A DNA stretch of 64,000 nucleotides from Simmondsia chinensis (GCA_018398585.1 JAGTTD010000010.1:29924638-29988637); one strand, 5' to 3'; counted from the first letter of the stretch, positions 43,704 through 55,839 are shown. Program-made: numbers and translations. The notes: generated from the sequence alone by a model not told the origin.

Positions 43704-44012
43704 TGTTGAAAATTTTTTTTAATATTTATCAAATAATACACTATTAACATGAAATATATATTAATTTATATCAACCAAGAAATAGTACAAATACATCAAT
43801 AATTGTAGAATTAAAAAATACAATATAGCATCATCAAAATTTCATAAGATCATGAATTGACAACTCAATACAAACAACAATTGTATATACGAAAAACCAA
43901 GTAAACAGAGAAAGTGTTTAGAAAAAAATATCTTTGGGCTGAGGCACGTGAGAATGCTTTCTTTCAAAAGGAAACATCCCTCCTGCACGAGTATTACTAT
44001 TAAGCTTAATTC
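43704..44012 (-). repeat. 5' LTR of the non-coding element, truncated
   Basis: Matches the left copy without the SINE, then breaks off at ATTAAGCTTAATTC where the neighbouring gypsy LTR starts. Confidence 0.55.
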
Positions 44013-44353
44013 TCACAATACGAGAACAAGAAAGAACAAATAAAAGTGTTGAAAATAATCTAAATTGAATGACTAAAACCCTTGATTTCCTCTTCCTTCA
44101 AAAGAGGAGCTAATTAAATTATAATTAAAGACTAAAAGCTCAAGAGAGCATACTTTTATATATACCCATCTGCCACCAAGGAAAAGATAGCCTGCTATAT
44201 CTACTATACTTTATTTAAGACCGGTCCTAATTATGCTAAAACACTATCTCATCTCATCCCCCAGCCGCGCACCTAGTCATGCTGCCTTCCAGCCCATCAT
44301 GCCAACCCATGCTCGCCAAGAATCCCGCCAACTTTAAAGGCGGGGCTGCATCA
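44013..44353 (-). repeat. 3' LTR of minus-strand gypsy relic 4
   Basis: On the minus strand it begins TGATGCAGCCCCGCC right after GGAGAGGA, the same arrangement as gypsy element 3 (GGGAGGA then TGATGCAGC). A TATATATAAAAG box lies near 44160. The distal end is lost at the junction with the non-coding LTR element. Confidence 0.6.
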
Positions 44354-44594
44354 TCCTCTCCGGGTTGGAGAGAACTCACCCTCAAATTCACCAACTGTTC
44401 TGCTGCAGTGGTTTCACCAAAGTAAGGGATGAGATGCTTGACATTGAAAACATCTGAAGTTCTCATATCACTCAGCAATTATGGATGGTAGGCGTTGTCG
44501 TTTACTTTCTTTATAACCTGCAAAGGGTCAATCTCTATGTTGTTAACTTGTTATATTCCCATGTTAGGAAGCGCTCTCGAGTTATTTGAGCTGT
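44354..44594 (-). pseudogene. Gypsy relic 4, C-terminal end of pol
   Basis: Minus-strand frame with [20 protein letters not shown], almost identical to the C-terminus of gypsy element 3 ([19 protein letters not shown]). The pol continues on the far side of the LINE at 47540. Confidence 0.75.
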
Positions 44595-44619
44595 GCAGTC
44601 TTTCTTCATTTTAGGGCGC

Positions 44620-47340
44620 ATGTTGGATGCCCGGAATACCACTAGGATCTGCCTTGTGCCTAAAGAGGAATCTCCTTCCACTTTTGGTGATTTTCGCCCT
44701 ATCTCCTATTGCAACATGATCTATAAGTGCATCACTAAGATCCTTGCAAACAGGTTGAAGGGTGTCCTCTCTAATTTGATTGATGATTCTTAGACAGCTT
44801 TTGTTCCCGGTCGTTGAATTTCTGATACCATGCTTTTGACACAAAAGTTGATGTGCGATTATCATCTTCGTATCTCGCCCCACTTTGCCCTAAAAGTAGA
44901 TATTCGGAAAGCATTTTGTTATGATCCGAGAATTCAAGGTTTGGGGCTGTGTTGCTGTTTGTTCTGTTGGGTGCTGCTGTTGGGCTGTTTGTTCTGTTTT
45001 CTACTGCAGATTTGCTTTGGGCTATTATTAGTTGTGGGTTAGCTTAGTAAATGGTGTTATATGTGCTTTTTATTGTCTTTAGTTGCTGGTATTGTAATAA
45101 GCTGCTAGTTGTCATCTAATAAGCTTTTAGCCAAGTCTGTTGCTGTTGCAGTGTCAGTTAACAGCAGGTCTTTAGCATGTGGTCTGTTAGGTTAGTGCTT
45201 TGGCGCCAAAATACCACTTAAATTTTAGTTAGCTATATTTCTAGATACTTCCTAGCTGAGTTGGTTAGTGGTATAAGTCTAGGTTCATGTATTAGAATTA
45301 CTATAAATAAGAAATGGATGTAATGTTCAGAAAGGAATTCAATCAAAATATCTGAAAAACATCTCATTTGAGATCAAACCTTCTCTCTCTACTTCTGATC
45401 CCTAATTCTCTAATTTCTCATCTAAATTCCTTTCTTTCTCATCTCATACTCTCAATCTATCCCTATTTTAGTTAGTTTACGCTTGTGATCCAATCCCGAG
45501 CGTAACACATTTGATGCAGTTCTTAGGGAGTTTATTGTAGCCGGCATGAGGAGCATGGGGATCCCTGAGACTATGGTTGGATAGGTTCGAGGGTGCCTCT
45601 GCACAGCTCACTTTTCTATTGCCATCAATGGTGAACTTGAGGGATTCTTCTGCTCTAGTCAAGGAGTTCATCATGGTGACCCTCTCTCTCCTTACCTCTT
45701 TGTTATTGCTACGGAGGGTCTCCGAGGTCTTCTTCGCCGGGCTACTGATGACTCCCGTTTCCACTACCATCCATGCTGCGGATGTACTGGTCTGGCACAT
45801 CTATGTTTTACGGATGACCTGATGATCTTTTACCGGGGTGATTTGGGTAGTGTTATTGTGGTCCGTGAGGCCTTAGATCGATTTGCTATGCTTTCGAGCC
45901 TTTCCTCGAACGCAGGAAAGTGCTATGTTTTCTTAGCTGGAGTTGATGATATGACTCAAAGGGATATTCTGGGCGTGCTGGGTTTCGGTCTTGGGCAATT
46001 ACCTATTCGGTGTCTGGGAGTGCCTGCCATCACTTCTTGGCTTCGGTATATTGATTGCAAGTGCCTGCTGGATGGTATCCTCTCTTGCATTCGGCTTTGG
46101 ACCTCTTGTTCTCTTTCGTACGCTGGCCGACTTTAGCTCATCAGATCTATGCCGTTCAGGTCTACTGGTCTTCGATCTTTATGCTTCTTAAGACGATGAT
46201 TATGAAGATTGAGTCGACATTAGCGGATTTTCTCTGGCGTGGCTCTTCGCTGACCCTGGGGGGGCTAAGGTTGCTTGGAGACACTTGTGTTATCCTTTTA
46301 AGGAGGGAGGTTTAGGGATCCGTTGTCTTGCCGAGAGGAACCAGGCTTTGATTATGAAGCAAATCTGGTTCCTTCTTTTGACCCTACCTCGTTGTGGCCG
46401 CGCTGAGTCCATAGGAAAAGGCTCCGAGAATGGAGCTTCTGGACGATCAGTGTTCCGAGATTTGCTTCGTGGTGCTGGCATTAGATTTTTTCAGTTCGTC
46501 AGTTCTGTTCGGGTATGATCTTCCGCCTCATTGGTGATGGCCTTGACATTGCTCAATGGACTAATTTTTGGCTACCATGCGGCTGTCTTTCGGAGCGCTT
46601 CCCTGCTCGACTGCTCACTTCTTTAGGACTTCTTTGGGATTCTCGAGTCTCAGCTGTTACAGAGGGTGATCAGTGGAGACTTCCATAGGGTTGTTCGGAG
46701 CTCTGCCCCATTCGGGACATGATTGACTTCAGCCCTCGAGCTGGTGTAGTGGACACCATTAGGTGGATGGGTGACCCTTCGGGGAAATTCACCCCCAAGT
46801 CCATGTGGGAGATTGTACAGAGTAGGAGAGAGGAGGACACCATTCATTACTTTCTATGGTTTTAGATGCATATTTCGAGACACTATTTTCTTCTATGGAT
46901 CACTTCCCAGAAGCGCCTTTGGATAAGGGACTGACTTCTTTGTTTTGGAGCACTTGGAGTCCAAGGTGTTTGTGTTCTCCGTGGCCTAGCTGATGAGACT
47001 CATGAGCACCTTTTCTTCACTTGTGATTTTTCTGCATCAGTCTGGAGTTCCATCATACCACTTACATCGATTGCTTGGCCTACCCTTCCTTGGGATGATC
47101 TCGTAACTTGGGCTGCTCTGCACCTCAGGGGTCGAGAGATTGGCACCATCTTTGCTCGTTTCTGCCTTTCAATGACTGTGTATATCTGGTTCGAACGCAA
47201 CCTTCGAATGCAGCGCTCTCAATTCAGATAAGTTGCGGTCGTGTGAGAGGAGATTACGGGTTTAGATAGGAGCCACCTTCTTGCTGCTCCCTTGTTCCGA
47301 GGAGCTCATCGCTATGCCTCCTTACTTCGGCAGTAGGGCT
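44620..47340 (+). pseudogene. LINE reverse transcriptase pseudogene
   Basis: Non-LTR RT: ICLVPKEESPSTFGDFRPIS (from 44647), IYKCITKILANRLK, ALKVDIRKAF at 44887-44916, then after the solo LTR DAVLREFIVAGMRSMGIPE (from 45513), GVHHGDPLSPYLF near 45665 and the catalytic box LCFTDDLMIF near 45803. A zf-RVT-like end has DETHEHLFFTCDFSASVWSS near 46995. Stops near 44794 and 44817 and frame changes after 46130 show decay. Endonuclease and ORF1 are missing through 5' truncation. Confidence 0.85.
44917..45507 (+). repeat. Solo LTR in the LINE RT, 5-bp TSD
   Basis: TGTTATGATCC...GAGCGTAACA, 591 bp, with a perfect 5-bp duplication CATTT (44912-44916 and 45508-45512). Removing it and one TSD copy restores the LINE frame across DIRKAF-DAVL. 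Its ends resemble those of the pol-less element's LTR (minus-strand TGTTATGAATGCGAGAATCC and ...CGTAACA), so it is probably a relative. Confidence 0.88.
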
Positions 47341-47539
47341 TTGAGCCTTAGTTTTCTCTTTTGTTTCCTTGTATTTCTTGGTTGCTGTATGAACTATGTC
47401 TAGACTCTATTTTGACATTGTTTATTCTTTGTAGGCTTCGGCCATGTCCTGGGGTATTCCCCTTGTAGCTTGTGCAAACATTTCTTTCTTTTCTATATAT
47501 TTCGCTGCATTCCCAAAAAAAAAAAAAAAAAGAAAAAAC

Positions 47540-49802
47540 AAAATGGCCCAAACTTGATCACCAACCTATAGTTGGGCTGCCCTGCGTTGCTTATCACTTG
47601 TTAACTTGTACTTGGTGCTTGCCTCTAGTAACCTTGCTCGAGTTTGCTTGTGGATCTCTTGGAGGTAGGGGATAAAATCCTCTACCTTGCCATGAGGACG
47701 GGTAAGATCCGGCACAGGAGCAAGGTCAATCGGAGAATGGGGAACAAAGCCGTAAATGACTTTGAATCGAAAAAAGCTCATGCTTCTTTTAACCGAAATA
47801 TTGTACCGAACTCAACTTTGTATAGCTTTTGATCCCAATCTTTGATGTTCTTAGCTACAAGGCAACGAAGTAAGTTACCAAGAGATTGGTTTGTTACCTT
47901 GGTTTGGCCGTTCGTTTGAGGGTGATGGATTGTGCTAAAGGTAATAGATGTGATCGCCATTTTCTAAAGCATCTTCTAGAAATAGTTCACAAACCGCACA
48001 TCCATATTTGAGGCAATGCTAGCCGGCAACCTGTGAAGTTTGTAAACTTCCCGAAACTACAATTAAGCCACATGTATTGCATCAGCGGCCTTCTTGTATC
48101 CAATGAAGTGTGCCATTTTAAAAAATTGATCTACAGTAACGAAGATCAAATCAACACCTCCTCGTGTCCTCAATAACCCCAGCACAAAATCCATACTAAT
48201 ATCTGCCCAGAGTTGACTCAGAATTGGTAGTGGTAGATAGAAACCCGCGTTAGATATACCGCCCTTTGATATTTGACTTATGTGGCACCGCTACAGAAAT
48301 TGCTCAAACTCCCTCCGCATTAAAGGCCAATAGTAGGTGGCTCACCAGCTTACGTGCCTTGTCTTTTACCATGTGTTTTTCATTGTGCTTTTCTTGAATG
48401 ATCTAAAGGTGTAAACATGAGTTAGGGATGCATAATTGATTTCCCTTGAAGAGAAATCATCTTGAATTGAATAACCTAGTGCCGACCTAGTTTGAACTTC
48501 TTGTCATATTTCTCCAAAGGCGGGGTCATCCTTGTATTGATCCGCCAGTTGTCAAACTTGAGAACCGAAGTGCGAATGTCAGTCACTATTAATGTTCACC
48601 TACTCAAGGCATCAACAACCTTGTTCAGTGTGCTAGTTTTATGCCTGATCACAAAGTAAAAGAGTTCACTTTGCATGTTGGTCAGAGAGCTTGTCTTGGC
48701 CATTGATGTATTTTAGTGCAACATTATCCGAACATAACACAAACTTCTTGCTGGTGCGGTATGACTTCCAATGCCTCAATGCCCTCACCACTACATAGAA
48801 CTCGACATCAAAAGTTGAATAGTTCAACTTACTTGCATCAAGCTTCTCATTGAAGTACGCTATAGGTCACCCCTGATGAGTAAGCACTCTGCTAATTCCC
48901 ACTTTTGAAATGTCAATTTGTAGTTCGAACGTCCTTTGGAAATCTGCTAATGCTAACACTAGTGCCGTTGTCAACCTTTTTTTACCTCTTCGACGGCCCT
49001 TGCTACCTCCGGAGTCCAAGTAAATGTACTCCCCTTTATGCAATCCGTAATTGGCACAATGATGGAGCTGAACCTCGGCACAAACCTTCAATAGAAAGAA
49101 GCCAAGCCACAGAAGCTTTGCACCTCATTTATTGACTTCGGTTGTGGCCAATTGCAGATTGCCTTTATCTTCCTCTCGTAAGCCATTATTCCGTCCTTGG
49201 ACGCGACAAATCCAAGGAAAGTCTCATGAATTCACACTTCTTCAAAGCAGCGAAAAAGTGCTACTCCCTTAAAGTGTTCAACACCTCCTGGAGGTGCTCC
49301 AAGTGCTCAATTCGGTCCTGGCTATACATCAAAATGTTGTCAAAGTAGACGATGACATAGTTTTTGATTCATAAACCGTATAAACATGCTATATATATCC
49401 CTCTGGTGTCTTGAAGGAGATCTTCCACTCACCTCCTAGTGAGATGCGTATCTGATGGTACCCGCTCTTCAGGTCTAGCTTGCTGAGCACTTAGAAGTTT
49501 TGTAGTTGATCAAGTAAGTCACCCAATCGTAGAATAGGAAATTGGTAACGTACTATGATCTTGTTAATGGCTCTGTTCTCTATCATCGATGCACATCCGC
49601 CAGCTACTGTCTTTCTTTAGGGACAACAAAGCGGGAATCGCCCAAGGACTTGAACTCCCCCGGATAAAGCCTTTGGTGAGTAATATCTACACTCGGTGTC
49701 TCAACTCTTCATGCTCAGCAGGACTCATCCTGTAATGTGGCCTATTTGATAAGGAAGCTCCGGCATTACATCAATCTGGTGTTGGATGCCCCTCAAAGGC
49801 GG
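47540..49802 (-). pseudogene. Gypsy relic 4, integrase to RT portion of pol
   Basis: Minus strand, right to left: an RT start with LRGIQHQIDVMPELPYQ near 49790; an RT DD box near 49345 reading VYFDNILMYS (Asn for the second Asp); an RNase H part with ALADFQRTFELQIDISKVGI near 48930; integrase with [15 protein letters not shown] near 47925 (Lys for the catalytic Glu); and a C-terminal part with LLEASTKYK and DKQRRAAQL near 47590. The gag half is missing because the element is cut at the Athila insertion (49803). Stops are frequent. Confidence 0.75.
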
Positions 49803-51274
49803 TGATGTATTTTTCTACGTCTATCAAAATTTAATATTAAACCCTATCCACTAAACACATCTAAATTGAAGTTTAGAGCGAGAGGGTGTCAAACCACAGG
49901 GACTAAGAGTACATGAATTTATTCTATGACCTAAATTGATTTGAGGAGAATTTGAGAGATTTTTTGTGAAATTAATCTAGAAAATGACAATTATACTAAG
50001 GTAATCTACTTCTAAGGGGAAAAGTGTGTGAAATTGGAACCTAGGGTTTTGAATCCAATATTAGCCAATTATTCTTGCATTAACTCTTAAACTGGGATTA
50101 TTGATTGTCACACGGGTAGTGGTTTAGGTTACAAGCTACAACCTACTAATGTGATGTTGTAAGTATCGCATATTGACCCTATCTAATTAAAGCATAAGGA
50201 AAATGGGCTCAACCTAACATATTTTTAATTATCATGTATTGAGCCTATCTTACTAAAGCATAGGAAAGATAGGCTTAAATTAACAATTCGGTGAATACAA
50301 TTGCTTGATTAATTAATCCTAAAGCTACAAGCACAAAGAATTAATTCATAAATATCAACATCAATGATCAAGGTTACAAACTCAATAAACATATCAATTG
50401 AATAAAGGATAAAAACATAATCCTTCAAAGTATTTATCTCGACCAAGAAATTCATGTAACCAATCAAATTAACGCGATTTAATAGTAAACAAAAGTATAG
50501 GCTAAGACTTTATCTAACCCGAGAGAGCAAGTTAGCTCTCCATTAAGGCTGAATCGATGAAGGAGGAGATGAATGAACCCAAGTCGATCTCACGCAAAAT
50601 TTCGCTCTCGTTCCAATTTAATGAAAAAAAAAGGAAAATCTGAAGAGAGACAAAGTCATGTTGTGCTACTGCGGTGCAAAAACAAATCCCCAAAAGCTGA
50701 GAATAATTCCCAACTCCCCTAAAAATTGAACCCCCTCCATGAATATATACTACTGCTACGAACCCTAGGAAAGCTATGCTGAACGATGAGCCACACGGTG
50801 TTGGTGGGCCTGTAAAGTTGGGCTGATGAGGATGACGATGGGCTTGAAAGATGAAATATAGATCATGTGTGGGTATGTGCGGGTTGAAGATGATAGGTTA
50901 ACCATGGGCTTATGGTGTCGGGGACTGTGTGCAGGTGTAGGGCTTTTGGTCTCGGTCTGGTAGTGACTGTGTAGGACTGTGGTGTCGGTGGTTAGTGCTG
51001 GTGTGGGCTGGCGTTTGGGCTTTGTGAAAACAGGACGCAGGTGTGTGATGGGCTAAGGCGTGCCACAACGTTCTTGTCCCGAATCCCGGTTAACTTGATT
51101 TAATTACTTATGCATCGAATTTCTATCAATTGCACCAAAATTTGGCAATTTTCGGAGCATTAATTTTGAACCTATAAAACATAAAAATTGCCACAGTGAG
51201 TATAAAATTATAATTAATTAGGTACAAAGTAATTAAAATAGCAATTAAAATATGGGTAAATATGAGATGCATCA
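49803..51274 (-). repeat. 3' LTR of Athila-type element
   Basis: 1,472 bp, TGATGTATTTTTC...ATGCATCA on +. Matches the right LTR over about 770 bp, until the right copy is interrupted. Confidence 0.82.
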
Positions 51275-52026
51275 ACACCCCCACACCTAATCTTTGCTAG
51301 AGCTTGAGCAAAGCATAGGATCGACACAATGACTCAAGTGACCAACTACCCCAAACTTCACCCAATTTTCCAAGATTAACGCATAGATTAAAATTATACA
51401 CAAGATTCAATTATTTAGCGCATTCTCTAATTCCATGAATTCAAATGATTAAACTTCAAAATTCATCATAGAGTTTCATTAACCATGTATCAACTAATAG
51501 AAACTACTTGAGCAATTTAAGCACATAAGTGAAAGTGAATGGGATCTCATGCCATGGAAACTCCTCAAATTCCCGCATTCAACCAAATATACCAAAGTTT
51601 AGCACATTCACATTATCGAATCACCTAAATACATGCCCATACATTGAGAACTCCAAGTGGCATATGAGTGACTACTTTACAACATTTTGACCTTAATATA
51701 GCACAAAAAAAGAAAAACTTTATCATGAATGTACATCAATTTTTATTTTCTTTCTTTTTCTTTTTCTTTTTTCCCTTTGGAGGAAACTTTTCTCTTTCTT
51801 TTTGTTTTCTTCCTCTTATTTTTCAGTCCATTTTTTTTTAGACTTTTGTATAACAAGTACCTTAATATTACAAATGACATTGATCAACAAGTACTTTTCA
51901 TAACATCAAGAGGCAAGGATTAAGATAAGCTAATAGAGCAAGCCTACAAAACTCAAGACATATAAGATCGTTTACTCAAAATTTTCAGATTTTTCACAAC
52001 ACGAAAGTCCTGTGCATAGTGAATAT
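51275..52026 (-). other. Athila 3' interior, non-coding
   Basis: From the purine tract inward there is no integrase or envelope-like frame; a T-rich stretch lies at 51745-51840. Probably the untranslated 3' region of the element. Confidence 0.5.
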
Positions 52027-52146
52027 AAACAACAACAACAGTCCCAGTGCCACAAGTGCTCTCGCCTATGCAGGGTCTAAGGCAGGGGGTTGATGTACGC
52101 AGCCTTCCCCCTTTACAGAGCTACCCTAAAGGGAGATTGTTTCCTA
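52027..52146 (-). mobile_element. Au-like SINE, minus strand, 14-bp TSD
   Basis: 120 bp flanked by a perfect 14-bp duplication TGCATAGTGAATAT (52013-52026 and 52147-52160). On + it begins AAACAACAACAACAGTCCCA (the reverse of the 3' TTG repeats) and contains AGTGCCACAAGTG, GATGTACGCAGCCTTCCCCC and TTTACAGAGC, the Au SINE body in reverse. Confidence 0.85.
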
Positions 52147-52683
52147 TGCATAGTGAATATTTGAGCGGCATAAGCAGAAGCCATTAATATCAACAATAAT
52201 CTACAGTAGTCACTAACAAGTATATAGTAGAATCATTTAATTTCATGGAATCAAGGGAACAAAATTGATAATTAATCCTACCATCATCACAATATATACA
52301 TCAATTAAGGAAAAAGTTGGCTAAAAGGTTATAATGCAGGCTCAAGATGCACAAAAAAGTTAAAAAATTGACAAAAAATGAGCACATTCAAATGAGCCTT
52401 ACCCCCATACCTAAATGATGCATTGTCCTCAATGTGGCAACATAAAGCACTCAAGCACAAGGAAGAGGTGAGATAAAGTGATACAACCTGACAAAGCGAT
52501 GATCGTGAACAAGTGTGTATGACTCCTTCAACACGGGATAAGATCCTGAAAAGAGAGAAATAAAACTCCAAACAACTAATTAGTTCAAAACAAAAACTAA
52601 AAACAAGAAATAACAGACCTAGGCTGCCTCCTAGTGGCACTAAGTTTTACGCCTTCAGCCGGGTGCAATTGGTCCAGCAAAGA

Positions 52684-53112
52684 TCAAGTAATGACATCAA
52701 CCAAAGAAGCCACTTCAATGAGCTCACCTAAGACAAAATCTATCGCAAAATTAGAAGTGTCAAACATGATTTTAGGAGGGATAGAATGGTCGGGTGGATT
52801 CCTAATAGGGACGTCAACAAGTATAGACCGAAACTTATGAAAAGCTTCAAACAAAGACACATCGAGCACAATTGATACATCCTTAGATAGCAAACTAGTC
52901 AATGGCATGGGTAACTTCCCACGGTCCTTAAAGAATCCCCTATAGAAACTCGCTTTCACATTTGAAGGGGGGGGCGAGTTAGCAATCAAATCTATATTAG
53001 CCTTATAAACCTCAATGCCCTCCTTAAACAACCTATGACCAGGTACAATTCCTTCTTCATCTATAACATGATTCTTCTCCCAACCCAAAACTTCTTTCAT
53101 GTCCAGGTTCAA
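52684..53112 (-). pseudogene. Athila-type pol fragment (RT end / RNase H start)
   Basis: Minus-strand frame with VPGHRLFKEGIEVYKANIDL, the RT thumb / connection region, continuing through FYRGFFKDRGKLPMPLTSLL to PKIMFDTSNFAIDFVLGE, where RNase H begins (D kept). The RT catalytic core that should lie between this and the protease is missing, and nothing like integrase follows. Confidence 0.75.
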
Positions 53113-53161
53113 CCTTTTTTACATCTCTTTAGAAGGTTTTGCATTCTTATCCAGGAGGTCA

Positions 53162-53542
53162 CTAACTAAGATAGAGGGTGGGTGTTTGGTCCACCAAATG
53201 ATCAGCAACATCGACACAAAAACACTCCGACTCATCCTCACTGGTGGGTAACGACGAAGCCTTAAAAATATTCAACCTAATAGTCATGTTTGCAAATCTT
53301 ACATCCATTACTCGAGATCTACAATTAATTGTGGCAATAGTAGTCTTTAAGAAAGGCCGACCTAAAATGACAGGGATATGGTTTTTCGAATGGCTAGAAG
53401 GTTCCATATCAAGCACAAGAAAATAAGCAGGAAATATGGCTTTGTGTACCTTCACCAGTACGTTAGTAAGCTCACCATTGGGGATCCTAGTTGATCTATC
53501 CTCTAACTGCAAGGTCACCGTGGTGGGTTGCAACTCTCCCAA
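53162..53542 (-). pseudogene. Athila-type protease region
   Basis: Minus strand: LQPTTVTLQLEDRSTRIPNG, LVKVHKAIFPAYFLVLDME and IPVILGRPFLKTTIATI, the typical aspartic-protease region of Athila/Tat elements (flap and ILGRPFL end). The DLGAS-type active-site stretch would lie just upstream, where there is a stop. The frame is part of a broken gag-pol. Confidence 0.8.
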
Positions 53543-53899
53543 GCCTAACTTCTCATAAACCTAGAAAGGAATAATATTGACACTCGCTTATAAGTCCAGT
53601 AAAGCCATATGGATCGGGTAGTCTCCATGTGAACAAGAGATGGTGGGGACACCAAGGTCTTTGTACTTAATCAAAATGTCACACTTCAAAAAGGAGCTCC
53701 CTTGCTTAGCTAAAAACACTTTCTTAGGTAGATGTTCCCTAGATCTTTTCTTTTAGTTCAACAGGTCCTTAGTGAACTTTGCATAAGTTGGGATATGTTT
53801 ATTCGCATCAAGAAGGGGAATGTTTATCTTTACTTTCCTCAATGTGTCCAAAATATCTTCCCACTTCTTGTCCTTCCCATTTGGATGTGGTGCAATTAA

Positions 53900-55300
53900 A
53901 GCCTAGGGGAAGTGTACTCTAAGTTCATATGAGGAAGGAATATTAGAGGCTTTAAGAATGGGAGAAGGGTACATGCCCTCATTGGTCTCCTTCTCTCTTT
54001 CCTTGCTCTTCTCTTCTCCCTCACCACTCATGGATACTTCACTCTCAAAACTCTCCACATTGTCAACTTCCTTCCCACTTCTCAACACTGTAATAGACTT
54101 TGCTTGCTCTTGCTGGGAAGGATAGTCGTCTTGCCTCACACAGTTCCTAGGGTTCTCTACAACTAGGCTAGGGAGTCTTCCCTCTTCCCTCCTACTCAAA
54201 GCGTTACCTAGTTGACCTATTTGGGTTTCTAGCTTTGCGATCGATTGTGTATGGGGGTGGAGGAGTTGATAATTAACATCTTAAACCTTCAGTGCACTCA
54301 ATACCTTATCCTAAAAATTCAAATTGGAGCTCAAATTACATGGTTGAGAGTAGTTAGAAGCACACCCCTATGGTACCGAGAGGTCGTGTCATACCAGATG
54401 GTTGAGGTCGTGGATTTGGTTGTTGTGGCATGAATTGTCCTTCTTCTTGCCTCCAGGAGAAGTTTGGATGATTCCTCCAGCATGAATTATACGTGTTCGA
54501 GTATGGATCGTTCCTTAAGAATCCTTGGGCTACATTAACATGTTCCTCCAACTACTCAACAAAAGGTGAAGTAGAGGGGCAATCAAGTGTAGAATGAGGG
54601 ACACCAGAACATGAAGAACAAGCACTATGCATGTTTGAAATATGAAACACATTAGGTATAGTAGAGGGGGTCAATGTCATCTTAAATTAAGAAGTTAGCC
54701 GCTTCACAAAAGAAGTAATTGAGTCTACTTTCTTATCTAAAATGGAGGTGTGAGCAATTTCATGCACTCCTCCTCTATTTAACCTAGCAATATTTTGACA
54801 TGCATGTGCGACAGATTGTTTTGAATTCTTGTTCAAAAGTTTGAAAAGTTCCTATGCCTCATCCTCATTCTTCCTAAAGAACTGACCATCACAAGAGGCA
54901 TCAACAGTCTATTGACCCTTTTCATTCAATCCATAACAAAAATTTTGGACCAGTTGCCATTTAGGGATAACATGATGTGGACAAGAACGTAAAAGCTCCC
55001 TAAACCTATCCTAACTCTCATGAAACTCGTCACTGGAAAGTTGGACGAAGGTATTAATGGCTCTCCTAACAGTGTTAGTCTTACTAATAGGATAGAATTT
55101 CTTAAGAAATTCTTGCCGCATTTGAGTCCAAGTACTAATCGTCCCTCTAGGTAAGGTGCCTAACCAATACTTAGCCTTATCCTTCAAAGAGAAAGAAAAA
55201 AGGCGAATAGGATGGCATTATCACTGACGTTAGGAATCCTGAAGGTTGAGCAAACCTCCATGAAACTGTCCAAATGTGAGTACGGGTTCTTATTGCCTAA
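53900..55300 (-). pseudogene. Athila-type gag
   Basis: Minus strand: FHESWDRFRELLRSCPHH near 55010, WQLVQNFCYGL, then FKLLNKNSKQ and, near 54500, DPYSNTYNSCWRNHPNFSW, a hallmark of Athila Gag. The C-terminal part at 54199-53903 (ESFESEVSMSGEGEEKSKER) is charged. Stops interrupt the frame several times. Confidence 0.8.
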
Positions 55301-55839
55301 ACCATGGAATGGAGAAAGTATCTATATGGTATGTGGCTTAAGCTTAAACTGATGAGCTGCAGGTGGCAGCCTAATGCATGAAGGTGAGGTGTATGTGGTG
55401 GAAGTAAAATACTACATAAGTGGACGTGGTTGTTGTTCGTTAGCCGTTGCTGTTTGTGCTCAGTGTTGGGCTCTAAGGTCTTTTAAGGTTCTTTCAATCT
55501 CAGGGTTGAATATGGTAAGGGTAAGAGACAAAGTGCAACGAATGTGCATGAGCAACCACAAGAAGCAAGTAAAACTAAAAATTAAAACTAGCAAAACAAA
55601 CAAAACAAGCCCTTAAAAAGAAAAACAAATAATAAGTTATCCTAAAATCTACTTATGCACGAAAATCACAAAACAATTAATGCTTCGAAAGTAAAAAAGA
55701 AAATAACCCCTTTTTTATAAAAAAGAAAATAAAAGATTTAACATTTTTTATTTTTTTTAAAGAAAAGAGACAATAACAATTAAAAAAATAATTCAAAATC
55801 CTACGTTAAAAATTAAAGAAAATCACAAACGTATCCTAG

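Larger units (their letters stand above)
39489..44012 (-). mobile_element. Non-coding LTR retroelement (LARD-like), minus strand
   Basis: A direct repeat links 39489-39935 with 43704-44012 (shared ATACACTATTAACATGAAAT, GATCATGAAT.GACAACTCAA, ATATCTTTGGG.TGAGG.ACG). The left copy continues to 40374, where minus-strand TGTTGG follows a purine tract (TCATTTGGGGGAT), the usual start of a copia 3' LTR. The right copy is cut at about 44012 against a gypsy LTR. The 3.3 kb interior (40375-43703) has no convincing protein motif on either strand. The PPT style suggests a Ty1/copia relative. Polarity is minus. Confidence 0.55.
44595..47539 (+). mobile_element. 5'-truncated LINE (L1-type), split by a solo LTR
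   Basis: It starts inside the RT domain and ends with an A run at 47515-47531 plus a short A-rich tail. It interrupts the minus-strand gypsy relic, whose pol is found on both sides. A 591 bp solo LTR splits it at 44917-45507. The left boundary is approximate and no TSD was identified. Confidence 0.8.

Noticed and set aside
45577..45822. Independent small genes suggested by open frames on both strands at 45.5-46.5 kb
   Set aside because: All lie inside the LINE RT; the frame that continues DIRKAF-DAVL explains the region.
51729..51923. 64-codon F/L-rich open frame (MYINFYFLSFSF...)
   Set aside because: Product of a T-rich tract in the Athila 3' non-coding interior, not a membrane protein gene.
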